DNA of 16,045 nucleotides from assembly GCA_905213725.1 (NCBI GenBank), contig CAJMJM010000031.1, forward strand, positions 1 through 16,045. The letters are read 5' to 3'. The translations under genes and the position numbers were made by a program. This document shows positions 1 through 6,630 of this stretch, in pieces; position 1 is the first letter of the stretch; each line of letters opens with the position of its first letter. The stretch is from Collinsella aerofaciens. GTDB taxonomy: Bacteria; Actinomycetota; Coriobacteriia; Coriobacteriales; Coriobacteriaceae. The notes below the pieces were generated by a model that saw only the letters and a program-made list of their open reading frames with translations, ran no database searches and was not told the origin of the DNA.

Positions 1-2
1 TG

Positions 3-293
3 GCGTACATGTTGTACATGAGTTATCGCAATTACTGCGAGGGCGACGCTGGTTTTGCCGCCGGCAACCTGATCGGTCTTTTGTGCTCCGAGATCCTACT
101 GCTCAATATCCCGGGCGTCATCGGCATGGGCATCTTGCTGTGGCGTGTCTGGCGCAACGTTGCCCCGCACTTTGAGAGCTGGTTGTTTGAGCGTCGTGCA
201 ATGGGCGTGCTGGCAGACATCGCGGGCTCGCTCGTGATTCTAGCCTTGGCGTTTATATGCGCCACCGCCGCCCGAGGCCTTGCGGGCATGTAG
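3..293 (+). CDS. C-terminal part of a hypothetical membrane protein (partial, runs off the left edge)
   Basis: The reading frame is open from the first bases of the window to the TAG at 291-293, so the true start probably lies upstream; ATGs at 9 and 21 are in frame, but no ribosome site can be judged this close to the edge. Two hydrophobic stretches are visible in the last ~95 residues, one around LIGLLCSEILLLNIPGVIGM and one around GVLADIAGSLVILALAF, separated by a basic/aromatic segment (WRVWRNVAPHFESWLFERR). This suggests an integral membrane protein with a short C-terminal tail. I do not recognise a family. The next credible transcription stop is the hairpin at 476-505, so its transcript would carry a long 3' region. 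Confidence 0.6.
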   Translation, partial: AYMLYMSYRNYCEGDAGFAAGNLIGLLCSEILLLNIPGVIGMGILLWRVWRNVAPHFESWLFERRAMGVLADIAGSLVILALAFICATAARGLAGM

Positions 294-347
294 TCTGTCC
301 TCACCGACCACGGAGCGCAGGGCAACTGCCGGCCTTACCGCTCCGGG

Positions 348-433
348 CGTCAGACCCGCGGCGCATCCCTTTCCCTCTCGCTCACGGCTTCGCAGAGTCG
401 CGCGAGGCAAAGGCATACGCCGCGGGTCTGACG
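348..433. repeat. Long imperfect palindrome in the intergenic region
   Basis: The 16-base arm CGTCAGACCCGCGGCG (348-363) has an exact reverse complement at 418-433. The pairing continues inward with scattered mismatches (CATCCCTTTCCCTC on the left against the complement of GAGGCAAAGGCATA on the right), giving about 30 paired positions around a loop of roughly 25 bases. In RNA this would be a very stable hairpin; in DNA it resembles an extragenic palindromic repeat. There is no T-run after it, so it is not an ordinary terminator. Confidence 0.6.
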
Positions 434-475
434 GCGCGGGCTTGCCAGCGAGTTTTGCCTCATAGATTGGTTTGT

Positions 476-505
476 GTGCCGCCCCTTTTTGGAGCGGCAC
501 GTTTT
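476..505 (+). terminator. Probable rho-independent terminator
   Basis: GTGCCGC (476-482) pairs with GCGGCAC (494-500). After one C-A mismatch, CC pairs with GG around a TTTTT loop. The stem is followed by GTTTTGTG, a short T-run. It would end transcription from the membrane gene at the left edge. Confidence 0.5.
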
Positions 506-748
506 GTGTGGGGTCCCTGTCTACACAATTTCCGTCAAGCTTTTGGTTAGGTTTTGGTTAGTTGGCGGGTTGACGGAAGGCCAAAAGATTGCTGGCGAAA
601 AAAGCTCAGAGAAAGTGCTGGTAGGGGAGTTGTTGAGCTTTTCGACAGCTTTTGAGCAAAAGAAACTTTGTGGCTATTGCCGGCGATTGCGTTGTCGCGG
701 TCATGGCGGTGCGGGATGCTGGTCGTAAGCGTCGAACGCTCCGATTTT

Positions 749-753
749 GGAGG
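749..753 (+). promoter_or_regulatory. Ribosome binding site that fixes the start of the gene at 759
   Basis: GGAGG lies five bases before the ATG at 759. An in-frame TTG at 747 would place the start inside or before this site, so the ATG is preferred. Confidence 0.75.
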
Positions 754-758
754 CCAAC

Positions 759-1193
759 ATGGACCTGTTTCTTGAGACCCCACAGCAACAAGCCGAGCGC
801 ATGCTGCGGCAGCAGCGGCGGCTTATAGAGATGCAAATGCAAGGGGTTGCCAACCAGGCGCCCGTGCAAAACGTCGTGCCCGCTGCTGTACCTGCAGCCG
901 TGCCCGGGTGCGAATCGGCACCAGAGGCCTATTCCGTACAGCAAGATTCATATGCGCAGGAGCTCGCGTTCGACAAGCGTCGTGCGCGTCGTCGCCGCGT
1001 GGGCCAGCGCCTGCGCACATTGGCGATGATCGTGCTCATTCCGCTAGGACTTGCGGCAATCTTCTTGGCCTCATATGCCCTCACGTGCATTCTCAACGGT
1101 GCCTCGCCCAATGAGGTGCTCCAGCATCTAGCGGCCCTGGGCCAGCGCCTAGGCGATGTCGCAACAACCATCCGCGCCGGCTGGGAGAGTTAG
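759..1193 (+). CDS. Small hypothetical single-span membrane protein, 144 aa
   Basis: The product is 144 residues long. Residues 1-30 are glutamine-rich and charged (ETPQQQAERMLRQQRRLIEMQMQ), probably an amphipathic helix. Residues 31-65 are a flexible Ala/Pro/Val stretch, and 72-87 are strongly basic (KRRARRRRVGQRLR). One transmembrane helix spans about 88-112, followed by a short amphipathic tail. The basic cluster before the helix predicts a cytoplasmic N-terminus. No catalytic motif or known domain was recognised. It appears monocistronic, with over 450 bases before it and an AT-rich break after it. The function is unknown; the layout resembles small membrane anchors or scaffolds, but that is only a shape comparison. 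Confidence 0.75.
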   Translation: MDLFLETPQQQAERMLRQQRRLIEMQMQGVANQAPVQNVVPAAVPAAVPGCESAPEAYSVQQDSYAQELAFDKRRARRRRVGQRLRTLAMIVLIPLGLAAIFLASYALTCILNGASPNEVLQHLAALGQRLGDVATTIRAGWES

Positions 1194-1283
1194 CGTTTGT
1201 CACATTAGGACTTCCAGGGTGTACGAATTATCGCCACGAGCAGAATTCTTGCATCCTGTGGGTCCTGTCGTGCGACTGAATAG

Positions 1284-1304
1284 TATTATTGAAGATAAAT
1301 AATA
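1284..1304 (+). promoter_or_regulatory. AT-rich inverted repeat, possible operator/-10 region of the NTase-HTH operon
   Basis: TATTATT (1284-1290) and AATAATA (1298-1304) form a perfect 7-bp inverted repeat with a 7-base spacer, ending 12 bases before the ATG at 1317. TATTAT could also act as a -10 box, but there is no good -35 at 17 bp. A repeat of this kind directly before a toxin-antitoxin-like operon is a common site for autoregulation by the DNA-binding partner; here that is inference. Confidence 0.35.
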
Positions 1305-1316
1305 ATAGGATTTGCT

Positions 1317-1847
1317 ATGTATAAGCAGGATTTAGAGCAGACTCTTTTGGGCATTGACGAAGAGGCGGAGCTGGAAATAGGTCCAAGAGACGACAGGCCG
1401 AACGTTGTATTGGTGGGAGGAAGCGCCTTCATGCTAAACGATGTGACGAATCGTTCGGTTACACATGACATTGATGTGTTTGAGGCAGATAGGTGCCTCC
1501 GCGAGATCATAGCTCGATACCCCGAGGTGAATGGTATGGCGGTGGCATATTGTAATCAGATGCCGTTCAATTACGAAGATCGTTTGATTCCCTTGGATAT
1601 TGGGGCGCGCTTTATCAGGTACTTTACGCCATCCTTGGAGGACCTGGCGGTAATGAAGCTCTATGCCTGTCGTCCGAACGACATCATCGATCTTCATAGC
1701 CAGGCATTCGTCGACCGACTTGATTGGGGACTGCTCGAACGGCTTATATTCGACGAGGGCGAGGCGCTGGCGTCGTCGCCTTCGGAGCGGAGTTATCAAG
1801 AGATGGTCTGCGCATACAGCCAATACAAAAAGGAGGTGCTCGGTTGA
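1317..1847 (+). CDS. AbiEii/DUF6036-like nucleotidyltransferase, candidate toxin
   Basis: This 176-residue protein has the minimal nucleotidyltransferase signature. A glycine motif VLVGGSAF (31-38) is followed by the metal-binding pair D51-I-D53, with D94 (LIPLDIG) as a candidate third acid. Residues 104-125 (SLEDLAVMKLYACRPNDIIDL) match the pattern of a conserved Lys, then Arg and Asp, seen in AbiEii-type and DUF6036 proteins. Such enzymes transfer nucleotides to RNA or protein targets and often act as the toxin of a two-gene module. The start is the ATG at 1317 with a weak TAGGA before it. The stop TGA overlaps the TTG start of the next gene, so the two are probably translationally coupled. 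G+C in sampled stretches is about 47-53%, lower than the neighbouring core genes, which suggests acquisition. The fold assignment is fairly secure; the toxin role is inferred. Confidence 0.75.
   Translation: MYKQDLEQTLLGIDEEAELEIGPRDDRPNVVLVGGSAFMLNDVTNRSVTHDIDVFEADRCLREIIARYPEVNGMAVAYCNQMPFNYEDRLIPLDIGARFIRYFTPSLEDLAVMKLYACRPNDIIDLHSQAFVDRLDWGLLERLIFDEGEALASSPSERSYQEMVCAYSQYKKEVLG
1831..1836 (+). promoter_or_regulatory. Ribosome binding site for the TTG start at 1844
   Basis: AGGAGG lies seven bases before TTG at 1844, inside the end of the upstream gene. The TTGA sequence joins the start of one gene to the stop (1845-1847) of the other. In-frame codons further upstream would overlap the nucleotidyltransferase extensively and lack such a site. 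Confidence 0.7.
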
Positions 1848-2407
1848 ATCTGACCTTTGAGGGATTCTTAAAAGGCTATTGCCGAGAGCTATCCGGACAG
1901 CAGTCGCTCAGTTTTAGAAAACTGGTTAAGCAAGCGACGACGGTTGCGCCGCGCGTGGCGGAGCCCCTGTTTTTGCTCGCTTTGGCACAGGGTAAAGCCG
2001 AATACGTTCTGGGCTTATCCGAGGGTTTGTGGATGGAAGAGGGTTACCGAGGCGTTTTGTCCTTGTACGCCCAAACGGGTAGCCTGGCATCTCTATGCGC
2101 CGAGGACAAACTTCCTAATCGTTATGCCAACGTTTGGCGTGCGTATAGAGCGGTGAAGGAAAAGCCGGCGGTCGACAGAAGGGTGAACGCCCTGATGAGA
2201 AAGAAAACGCTGGAAGCATTAGAGGAATCGGGTGAAACGCGCTATGGCCTCTGCCGTGCTCTGCACCTGAATAAGGGAAACGTTTACGCATACTTAGCCG
2301 GTGATGACTCAAAGGTGAGCAGGAAGACAGCGCGCCGTATTATGGAATATGCGGAAGAGAGAAGCACCCAAGAAGGCGCCGGGCGCCCGGTGCGTGTGGC
2401 GGGGTAA
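1844..2407 (+). CDS. Helix-turn-helix partner protein, candidate antitoxin/repressor
   Basis: From the TTG at 1844 the product is 187 residues. Residues 1-110 are mostly helical, with no motif I recognise. Residues about 118-172 (KKTLEALEESGETRYGLCRALHLNKGNVYAYLAGD...SRKTARRIMEYAEE) read as a helix-turn-helix of the Xre/lambda-repressor kind, the YGLCRALHLNKGNVYAYL part being the turn and recognition helix. The gene overlaps the nucleotidyltransferase gene by four bases and is followed within 51 bases by rmuC. In classical AbiE modules the DNA-binding antitoxin comes first with its domain at the N-terminus. Here it comes second with the domain at the C-terminus, so this is not standard AbiEi. 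Likely roles are toxin neutralisation and autorepression, possibly at the 1284-1304 repeat. Confidence 0.65.
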   Translation: MNLTFEGFLKGYCRELSGQQSLSFRKLVKQATTVAPRVAEPLFLLALAQGKAEYVLGLSEGLWMEEGYRGVLSLYAQTGSLASLCAEDKLPNRYANVWRAYRAVKEKPAVDRRVNALMRKKTLEALEESGETRYGLCRALHLNKGNVYAYLAGDDSKVSRKTARRIMEYAEERSTQEGAGRPVRVAG

Positions 2408-2458
2408 GATTGATCGCGGTTTTGATTGATGACCGATTGAGTTTGTTGGGCGGAGTCT

Positions 2459-3814
2459 ATGTCTGCTATTGATATCGTGCTTGTTGTGATCGCCTTGGTG
2501 GCGGTGGGGGTTGCTGTGGCTTGCGCCCTCCAGCTCAAGAGCCTGCGTGCCGAGTTGCGGGAGCGTGGCGACAGTAGCGCGGAAACGCTGGCAGCACTCG
2601 AGCAGGCCAACAACGCGCTCGATGCCCTGAACGTCGCGCTGGCCGAAACTCGCCGCACGGCCAACGCCATCGCGCAGCAGCAGACGACAGATGCGGCCGT
2701 GGAGCAGCAACGTTACCTGACCATCGCACGTGAGTTTTCGCAAGCTGGTGACCGGATGGATGACCTTCGCCGCGAGACGGCCCAACAGCTCGGTGCCAAC
2801 CGCGAGGGTATCGAGCACCGCCTGGACAAGGTGCGCGAGACGGTCGATGCCCAGCTGGGTGCTATCCGCAAAGACAACAACGTGCAACTCGATCAGATGC
2901 GCGCGACGGTGGACGAGAAACTCTCCCGCACGCTCAACGATCGCCTGTCGGCATCGTTTAAGCAGGTGAGCGACCAGCTCGAGGCCGTGTACAAGGGCCT
3001 GGGCGACATGCAGTCCATCGCCACCGGCGTGGGCGACCTTAAGCGCGTGCTGGGCAACGTGAAGGCGCGTGGTATTTTGGGCGAGGTGCAGCTGGGTGCA
3101 ATTCTGGCGGACATTCTTACACCCGACCAGTATCTGGAAAACGTCGCCACCAAGCCCGGCGCCTCGGAGCGCGTTGAGTTTGCCGTCAAGCTGCCGGTGG
3201 ACGAGGGCGACCCCGTGCTGCTGCCGATTGACTCCAAGTTTCCGGGCGACGCGTACGAGCATCTGCTCGACGCCCAGGAGTCGGGCGATGCGGAGGCCGT
3301 TGCCGCGGCACGCAAGACGCTCGATATGATGGTGAAGCGCGAGGCCAAGGACATCTGCGAAAAGTACCTGAGTGTGCCGGCAACGACCAACTTTGGCATC
3401 ATGTTCGTGCCATTTGAGGGCCTGTACGCCGAGGTCGTCAGCCGACCCGGGCTCATCGAAACCCTGGGCCGCGACTATCACGTCAACGTTGCCGGTCCCA
3501 GCACCATGGCGGCCATCCTCAACAGCCTGCAGATGAGTTACCAAACGTTTAAGCTGCAAAAACGCACCGATGACGTGCTGCGCGTGCTCTCCGCTGTCAA
3601 GGCCGAGCTGCCGCGCTATCAAAAGGCGCTGCGCCGCGCCCAGCAGCAGATCGAGACCGCGGGCAAAACGGTCGAGGGCATCATCACCACGCGCACCAAC
3701 GTCATGGAGCGCAAGCTCAAGGACATCGACGCACTGGAAGACGTCGACCAAGCCGATGAGATCTTGGGACTCACGTCCGCGGACCTTCTCACAGACCAAG
3801 AAGACGAAGGCTAA
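2459..3814 (+). CDS. rmuC: RmuC family DNA recombination protein
   Basis: The 451-residue product has an N-terminal membrane helix (about 4-27, IDIVLVVIALVAVGVAVACAL), then a long coiled coil (about 28-190, rich in Ala, Gln, Glu and Arg), then the RmuC domain. Family landmarks are NVKARGILGEVQLGAIL near 200, VEFAVKLP near 240 and LPIDSKFPGDAYEHLL near 255-270; the Asp-Ser-Lys fits the PD-(D/E)XK nuclease-like core proposed for this family. RmuC proteins are thought to limit DNA inversions and rearrangements, acting from the membrane; the biochemical activity is poorly defined. The ATG at 2459 has GGAG four bases before it. The gene ends in a strong terminator at 3826-3866. G+C is clearly higher than in the two genes before it. 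Confidence 0.92.
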   Translation: MSAIDIVLVVIALVAVGVAVACALQLKSLRAELRERGDSSAETLAALEQANNALDALNVALAETRRTANAIAQQQTTDAAVEQQRYLTIAREFSQAGDRMDDLRRETAQQLGANREGIEHRLDKVRETVDAQLGAIRKDNNVQLDQMRATVDEKLSRTLNDRLSASFKQVSDQLEAVYKGLGDMQSIATGVGDLKRVLGNVKARGILGEVQLGAILADILTPDQYLENVATKPGASERVEFAVKLPVDEGDPVLLPIDSKFPGDAYEHLLDAQESGDAEAVAAARKTLDMMVKREAKDICEKYLSVPATTNFGIMFVPFEGLYAEVVSRPGLIETLGRDYHVNVAGPSTMAAILNSLQMSYQTFKLQKRTDDVLRVLSAVKAELPRYQKALRRAQQQIETAGKTVEGIITTRTNVMERKLKDIDALEDVDQADEILGLTSADLLTDQEDEG

Positions 3815-3825
3815 TTGCAACAAGA

Positions 3826-3866
3826 CGGTGGGGCGCCGGCGCAAACGCGGGCGCCCCACCGCTTTT
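3826..3866 (+). terminator. Strong rho-independent terminator after rmuC
   Basis: CGGTGGGGCGCC (3826-3837) pairs perfectly with GGCGCCCCACCG (3850-3861) around a 12-base loop, followed by CTTTTCG. It lies 12 bases after the rmuC stop. Confidence 0.85.
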
Positions 3867-3876
3867 CGTATCGCAC

Positions 3877-3907
3877 TTGTCTGGAGTGTGCTCCAATGTG
3901 CAACAAT
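3877..3907 (+). promoter_or_regulatory. MerR-type promoter/operator candidate for the ABC exporter
   Basis: A -35-like TTGTCT (3877-3882) and a -10-like AACAAT (3902-3907) are separated by 19 bp. The inverted repeat TGGAG-TGTG-CTCCA spans 3882-3895. An over-long spacer holding a GGAGT-type palindrome is the hallmark of promoters activated by MerR-family regulators, which untwist the DNA when bound to an inducer. The position, between the rmuC terminator and the exporter start at 3942, fits. No MerR gene is in the window. Confidence 0.4.
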
Positions 3908-3941
3908 GGCGTTTCGCCCTATCAGACGCGAAAGGAAGCCC

Positions 3942-5744
3942 ATGTCTCAGAGAAGCACCAGCCCGCTCCACCGCTCCACCGTGCGCCGCACGCTGCAGCG
4001 GTTTTGGGGTGTCACGCGCACGCAGCCGCTGATTGTCTTTCTCTCGGTGTTCTCGTCGGCGGGCTACATCTTTTTGCTGACGTTTGCCAATACCTATGTG
4101 ATGGCCCTCATTGTCGACCGCGTTCAAGCCGGTCCCGTGGCGGGTGACCAGGTGTTTGAGGTCTTCGGCCCCTATATCCTGGCGCTCGTACTCGTTAATC
4201 TGGTGGGTCAGATCCTCTCCAAGCTACAGGACTACACCGTCTACAAGCTCGAGATCGCAGGCAACTATCACCTGGCGCGTCTATGCTTCGACACGCTCTC
4301 CAACCAATCCATGACATTCCATACCAGCCGCTTTGGCGGATCACTCGTGAGCCAGACGAGTCGTTTTATGAGCGGCTATACGGGGCTGGTGGGCGTGACG
4401 GTGTATTCGCTCATCCCCACCATCACCTCGGTCGTCTGCACCGTGGCCGCACTCGCCCCGGTGGTACCGACGTTTACCGTGATCCTGGTGTGCATCATGG
4501 TCGTCTACATTGCGTTTGTCTGGCTTATGTACAAGCGCATCATGCCGCTTTCGGCCGCGACGTCCGCTGCGCAGAACAAGCTCTCGGGCGTGCTCTCCGA
4601 CGCGGTCACGAACATCTTGGCCGTCAAGACCTGTGGGCGCGAGGACTTTGAACGCGATCTGTTCGACGCCGCTGATCGTGCCGCGCGCGATGCCGAGACG
4701 GTCTCGATGCACGCCATGATGCAGCGCAACTTTACGACCTCGGGTCTTATCGTCATCACCATGGCCGTGGTGAGCGTATTCGTGGCGGGCGGCAACGCGT
4801 GGTTTGGCATCTCGGCCGGCTCGCTCGTCATGATCTTTACCTACACCTATAACCTCGCCATGCGCCTGAACTACGTAAGCACCAAGATGCAGCGCATCAA
4901 ACGCGCGCTCGGCGATGCGGACGAGATGACGCGCGTGCTGGACGAGCCACGTTTGGTGGCAGATGACCCGGACGCCCCCGAGCTCAAAGTGACCGAGGGC
5001 GCGATTGATTTTGAGCAGCTGAGCTTTGCGTACCGTGACGCTGCGGCGGGCGAGAGCGTGTTCGATGACCTGACACTTCATGTGGCGGCGGGCCAGCGCG
5101 TGGGCCTGGTGGGCAAATCGGGCTCGGGCAAGACGACGCTCACCAAGTTGTTGTTGCGCCTGGACGATGTACAGGGCGGCCGCGTGCTCGTGGACGGCCA
5201 GGACGTCTCGCGCTGCACGCAGCAGAGCCTGCGCCGTCAGGTTGCCTACGTGCCGCAGGAGGCGCTGCTGTTCCACCGCTCCATTCGCGAAAACATTGCC
5301 TACGGTCGTCCCAACGCCACTGATGAGCAGATTCGCGAGGCGGCTCGCTTGGCTAATGCGACCGAGTTTATCGACCGCTTGCCCCGTGGCTTTGACACTA
5401 TGGTGGGCGAGCGCGGCGTCAAGCTCTCAGGCGGTCAGCGTCAGCGCGTGGCTATCGCCCGCGCCATCCTAACCGACGCGCCGATTCTGGTGCTCGACGA
5501 GGCGACGTCTGCCTTGGACAGCGAGTCCGAGGCGTTGGTGCAGGAGGCGCTCGAGAATCTGATGCGCGGCCGCACCTCCATTGTGGTGGCGCACCGCCTG
5601 TCCACCGTGGCGGCGCTCGACCGCATTGTGGTGCTGGCCGATGGCGAGATTGTCGAGGACGGCACGCATACGCAGCTCGTCGAGGCGGGTGGCGAGTACG
5701 CGAGCCTGTGGAGCCGTCAGACCGGCGCATTCTTGGAGACGTAA
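3942..5744 (+). CDS. ABC exporter half-transporter (fused membrane and ATPase domains), MsbA/multidrug type
   Basis: The 600-residue product begins at the ATG at 3942, with AAAGGAA seven to ten bases before it; upstream in-frame codons run back into rmuC and are not plausible. The N-terminal half (about 25-320) holds six hydrophobic segments of the type I exporter membrane domain. The C-terminal half is a complete ATPase: Walker A GKSGSGKTT near 391, the Q-loop in AYVPQEALLF, signature LSGGQ at 495-499, Walker B ILVLDEATSALD near 514-525 and the H-loop histidine near 551 (VVAHRLS). All catalytic residues are present. With no second half-transporter beside it, a homodimer is likely. Related proteins export drugs, lipids or peptides; the substrate cannot be read from the sequence. 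The MerR-like promoter upstream would suit an inducible efflux pump. Confidence 0.9.
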   Translation: MSQRSTSPLHRSTVRRTLQRFWGVTRTQPLIVFLSVFSSAGYIFLLTFANTYVMALIVDRVQAGPVAGDQVFEVFGPYILALVLVNLVGQILSKLQDYTVYKLEIAGNYHLARLCFDTLSNQSMTFHTSRFGGSLVSQTSRFMSGYTGLVGVTVYSLIPTITSVVCTVAALAPVVPTFTVILVCIMVVYIAFVWLMYKRIMPLSAATSAAQNKLSGVLSDAVTNILAVKTCGREDFERDLFDAADRAARDAETVSMHAMMQRNFTTSGLIVITMAVVSVFVAGGNAWFGISAGSLVMIFTYTYNLAMRLNYVSTKMQRIKRALGDADEMTRVLDEPRLVADDPDAPELKVTEGAIDFEQLSFAYRDAAAGESVFDDLTLHVAAGQRVGLVGKSGSGKTTLTKLLLRLDDVQGGRVLVDGQDVSRCTQQSLRRQVAYVPQEALLFHRSIRENIAYGRPNATDEQIREAARLANATEFIDRLPRGFDTMVGERGVKLSGGQRQRVAIARAILTDAPILVLDEATSALDSESEALVQEALENLMRGRTSIVVAHRLSTVAALDRIVVLADGEIVEDGTHTQLVEAGGEYASLWSRQTGAFLET

Positions 5745-5796
5745 GCGTCTCGGACGTGGGACAATTGTGCCCATAAGTTTATTGTGCCGTTGAGCC

Positions 5797-5802
5797 GAGG
5801 AG
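5797..5802 (+). promoter_or_regulatory. Ribosome binding site that fixes the nth start
   Basis: GAGGAG lies five bases before the ATG at 5808. An in-frame GTG at 5784 lies upstream of this site and has no site of its own. Confidence 0.7.
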
Positions 5803-5807
5803 TCGTT

Positions 5808-6473
5808 ATGCCACGCGAGACCAATGCCGCCAAACGCGAGCGCGCCATCGAGGTGTGTGAGCGCCTCAACCGTCGCTATGGCCCGGTCGAGTGCTTTTTG
5901 GACCACGAGAATCCCTTCCGCCTGCTGATCGCGGTGTTGCTCTCGGCGCAAACGACCGACGCGCAGGTCAACAAGGTGACGCCGAAGCTGTTTGCCCAGT
6001 GGCCCACGCCCGAGGCCATGGCCGGGGCGAGTGTGGCTGACGTGGCAGACACCATCAAGTCACTCGGCTTTTATAAGAGCAAGGCCAAGCACGCCGTGGA
6101 GGCCGCGCAGATGATCGTCGCCGACTATGGCGGCGAGGTGCCGGCCGACATGAAGGAACTCGTGAAGCTGCCGGGCGTGGGACGCAAGACGGCGAACATC
6201 GTGCTCAACGTGGGGTATGGCATCGTGGAGGGCATTGCGGTGGACACGCACGTCAACCGCATTGCGCATCGCCTGATGTTGAGTCCCAAGACACATGCCA
6301 AGGAGCCGCTCAAGACCGAGCAGGATCTGCTCAAGATTTTGCCGCACGAGTATTGGGAGTCGGTCAACCATCAGTGGATCACCTTCGGTCGCGAGATCTG
6401 CGACGCCCGCAAACCCAAGTGTGACGAGTGTCCGCTGGCAGATTTGTGCCCCAGCGTGCGCGTAGCGGGGTAG
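5808..6473 (+). CDS. nth: Endonuclease III, base-excision-repair DNA glycosylase/AP lyase
   Basis: The 221-residue product matches the usual length of endonuclease III (about 210-220). It removes oxidised pyrimidines and cleaves the abasic site. The helix-hairpin-helix motif LVKLPGVGRKTANIV carries the catalytic lysine at residue 127, and the catalytic aspartate is D146 in VDTHVNRIAHRL. Four cysteines at 198, 205, 208 and 214 follow the C-X6-C-X2-C-X5-C spacing of the [4Fe-4S] cluster. It follows the ABC exporter by 63 bases, a gap containing two copies of ATTGTGCC (5764-5771, 5781-5788) whose meaning is unclear. It precedes mfd, so two repair genes sit together, but a terminator hairpin (6578-6606) separates them. 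Confidence 0.95.
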   Translation: MPRETNAAKRERAIEVCERLNRRYGPVECFLDHENPFRLLIAVLLSAQTTDAQVNKVTPKLFAQWPTPEAMAGASVADVADTIKSLGFYKSKAKHAVEAAQMIVADYGGEVPADMKELVKLPGVGRKTANIVLNVGYGIVEGIAVDTHVNRIAHRLMLSPKTHAKEPLKTEQDLLKILPHEYWESVNHQWITFGREICDARKPKCDECPLADLCPSVRVAG

Positions 6474-6521
6474 GGCGGAACGCATCTTCGTCTGGCGTTT
6501 TTTGCGGGGCTGGGCGTACGC

Positions 6522-6552
6522 TTGAGCTGGAGTCCTCTCCATGCGCTACCAT
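6522..6552 (+). promoter_or_regulatory. Second MerR-type promoter candidate, upstream of mfd
   Basis: TTGAGC (6522-6527) and TACCAT (6547-6552) are separated by 19 bp, and TGGAG-TCCT-CTCCA spans 6528-6541. This is the same layout and the same inverted-repeat arms as the site before the ABC exporter. A transcript from here would begin near 6560 and meet the hairpin at 6578-6606 before reaching mfd. Confidence 0.33.
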
Positions 6553-6577
6553 GACAGGCAACGAATTTGACGAACGA

Positions 6578-6606
6578 CCCGCCGAGCTTGCCTCGGCGGG
6601 CTTTTG
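6578..6606 (+). terminator. Rho-independent terminator or attenuator between nth and mfd
   Basis: CCCGCCGAG (6578-6586) pairs perfectly with CTCGGCGGG (6592-6600) around CTTGC, followed by CTTTTGG. It lies 105 bases after the nth stop but only 30 bases before the mfd ATG, leaving no room for a promoter between hairpin and mfd. Confidence 0.8.
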
Positions 6607-6619
6607 GCGTTGCGATGCC

Positions 6620-6624
6620 GGAGG
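6620..6624 (+). promoter_or_regulatory. Ribosome binding site that fixes the mfd start
   Basis: GGAGG is six bases before ATG at 6631. An in-frame TTG at 6604 falls in the terminator tail and is rejected. Confidence 0.75.
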
Positions 6625-6630
6625 AACAGC

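Larger units (their letters stand above)
294..758 (+). other. 465-base gap without a convincing gene
   Basis: Besides the palindrome at 348-433 and the hairpin at 476-505, the gap holds a direct repeat of TTTTGGTTAG at 541-550 and 552-561. It also holds a 9-bp inverted repeat, TTCCGTCAA at 530-538 with TTGACGGAA at 570-578. A weak promoter-like pair, TTGAGC at 652-657 and TATTGC at 675-680 with a 17-bp spacer, could serve the gene at 759. Small open frames here lack ribosome sites and protein-like composition. Confidence 0.5.

Noticed and set aside
541..561. Tandem TTTTGGTTAG repeats considered as an operator
   Set aside because: Only two copies about 200 bases from the nearest start codon, with no promoter beside them. 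Recorded only as part of the intergenic description.
474..728. 84-codon plus-strand frame with several cysteines (LCGYCRRLRC)
   Set aside because: It starts at a GTG inside a terminator hairpin, has no ribosome site, and its composition is not convincing.
3570..3941. Extension of the ABC exporter frame upstream of 3942
   Set aside because: It runs through rmuC and a strong terminator, and the encoded stretch is Arg/Ser-rich out-of-frame sequence. The ATG at 3942 has its own ribosome site.
2309..3943. A 544-codon open frame on the minus strand opposite rmuC
   Set aside because: It mirrors the third-position G/C bias of rmuC, spans a terminator, has repetitive His/Leu/Gln-rich composition and no ribosome site. 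It is a shadow of the real gene.
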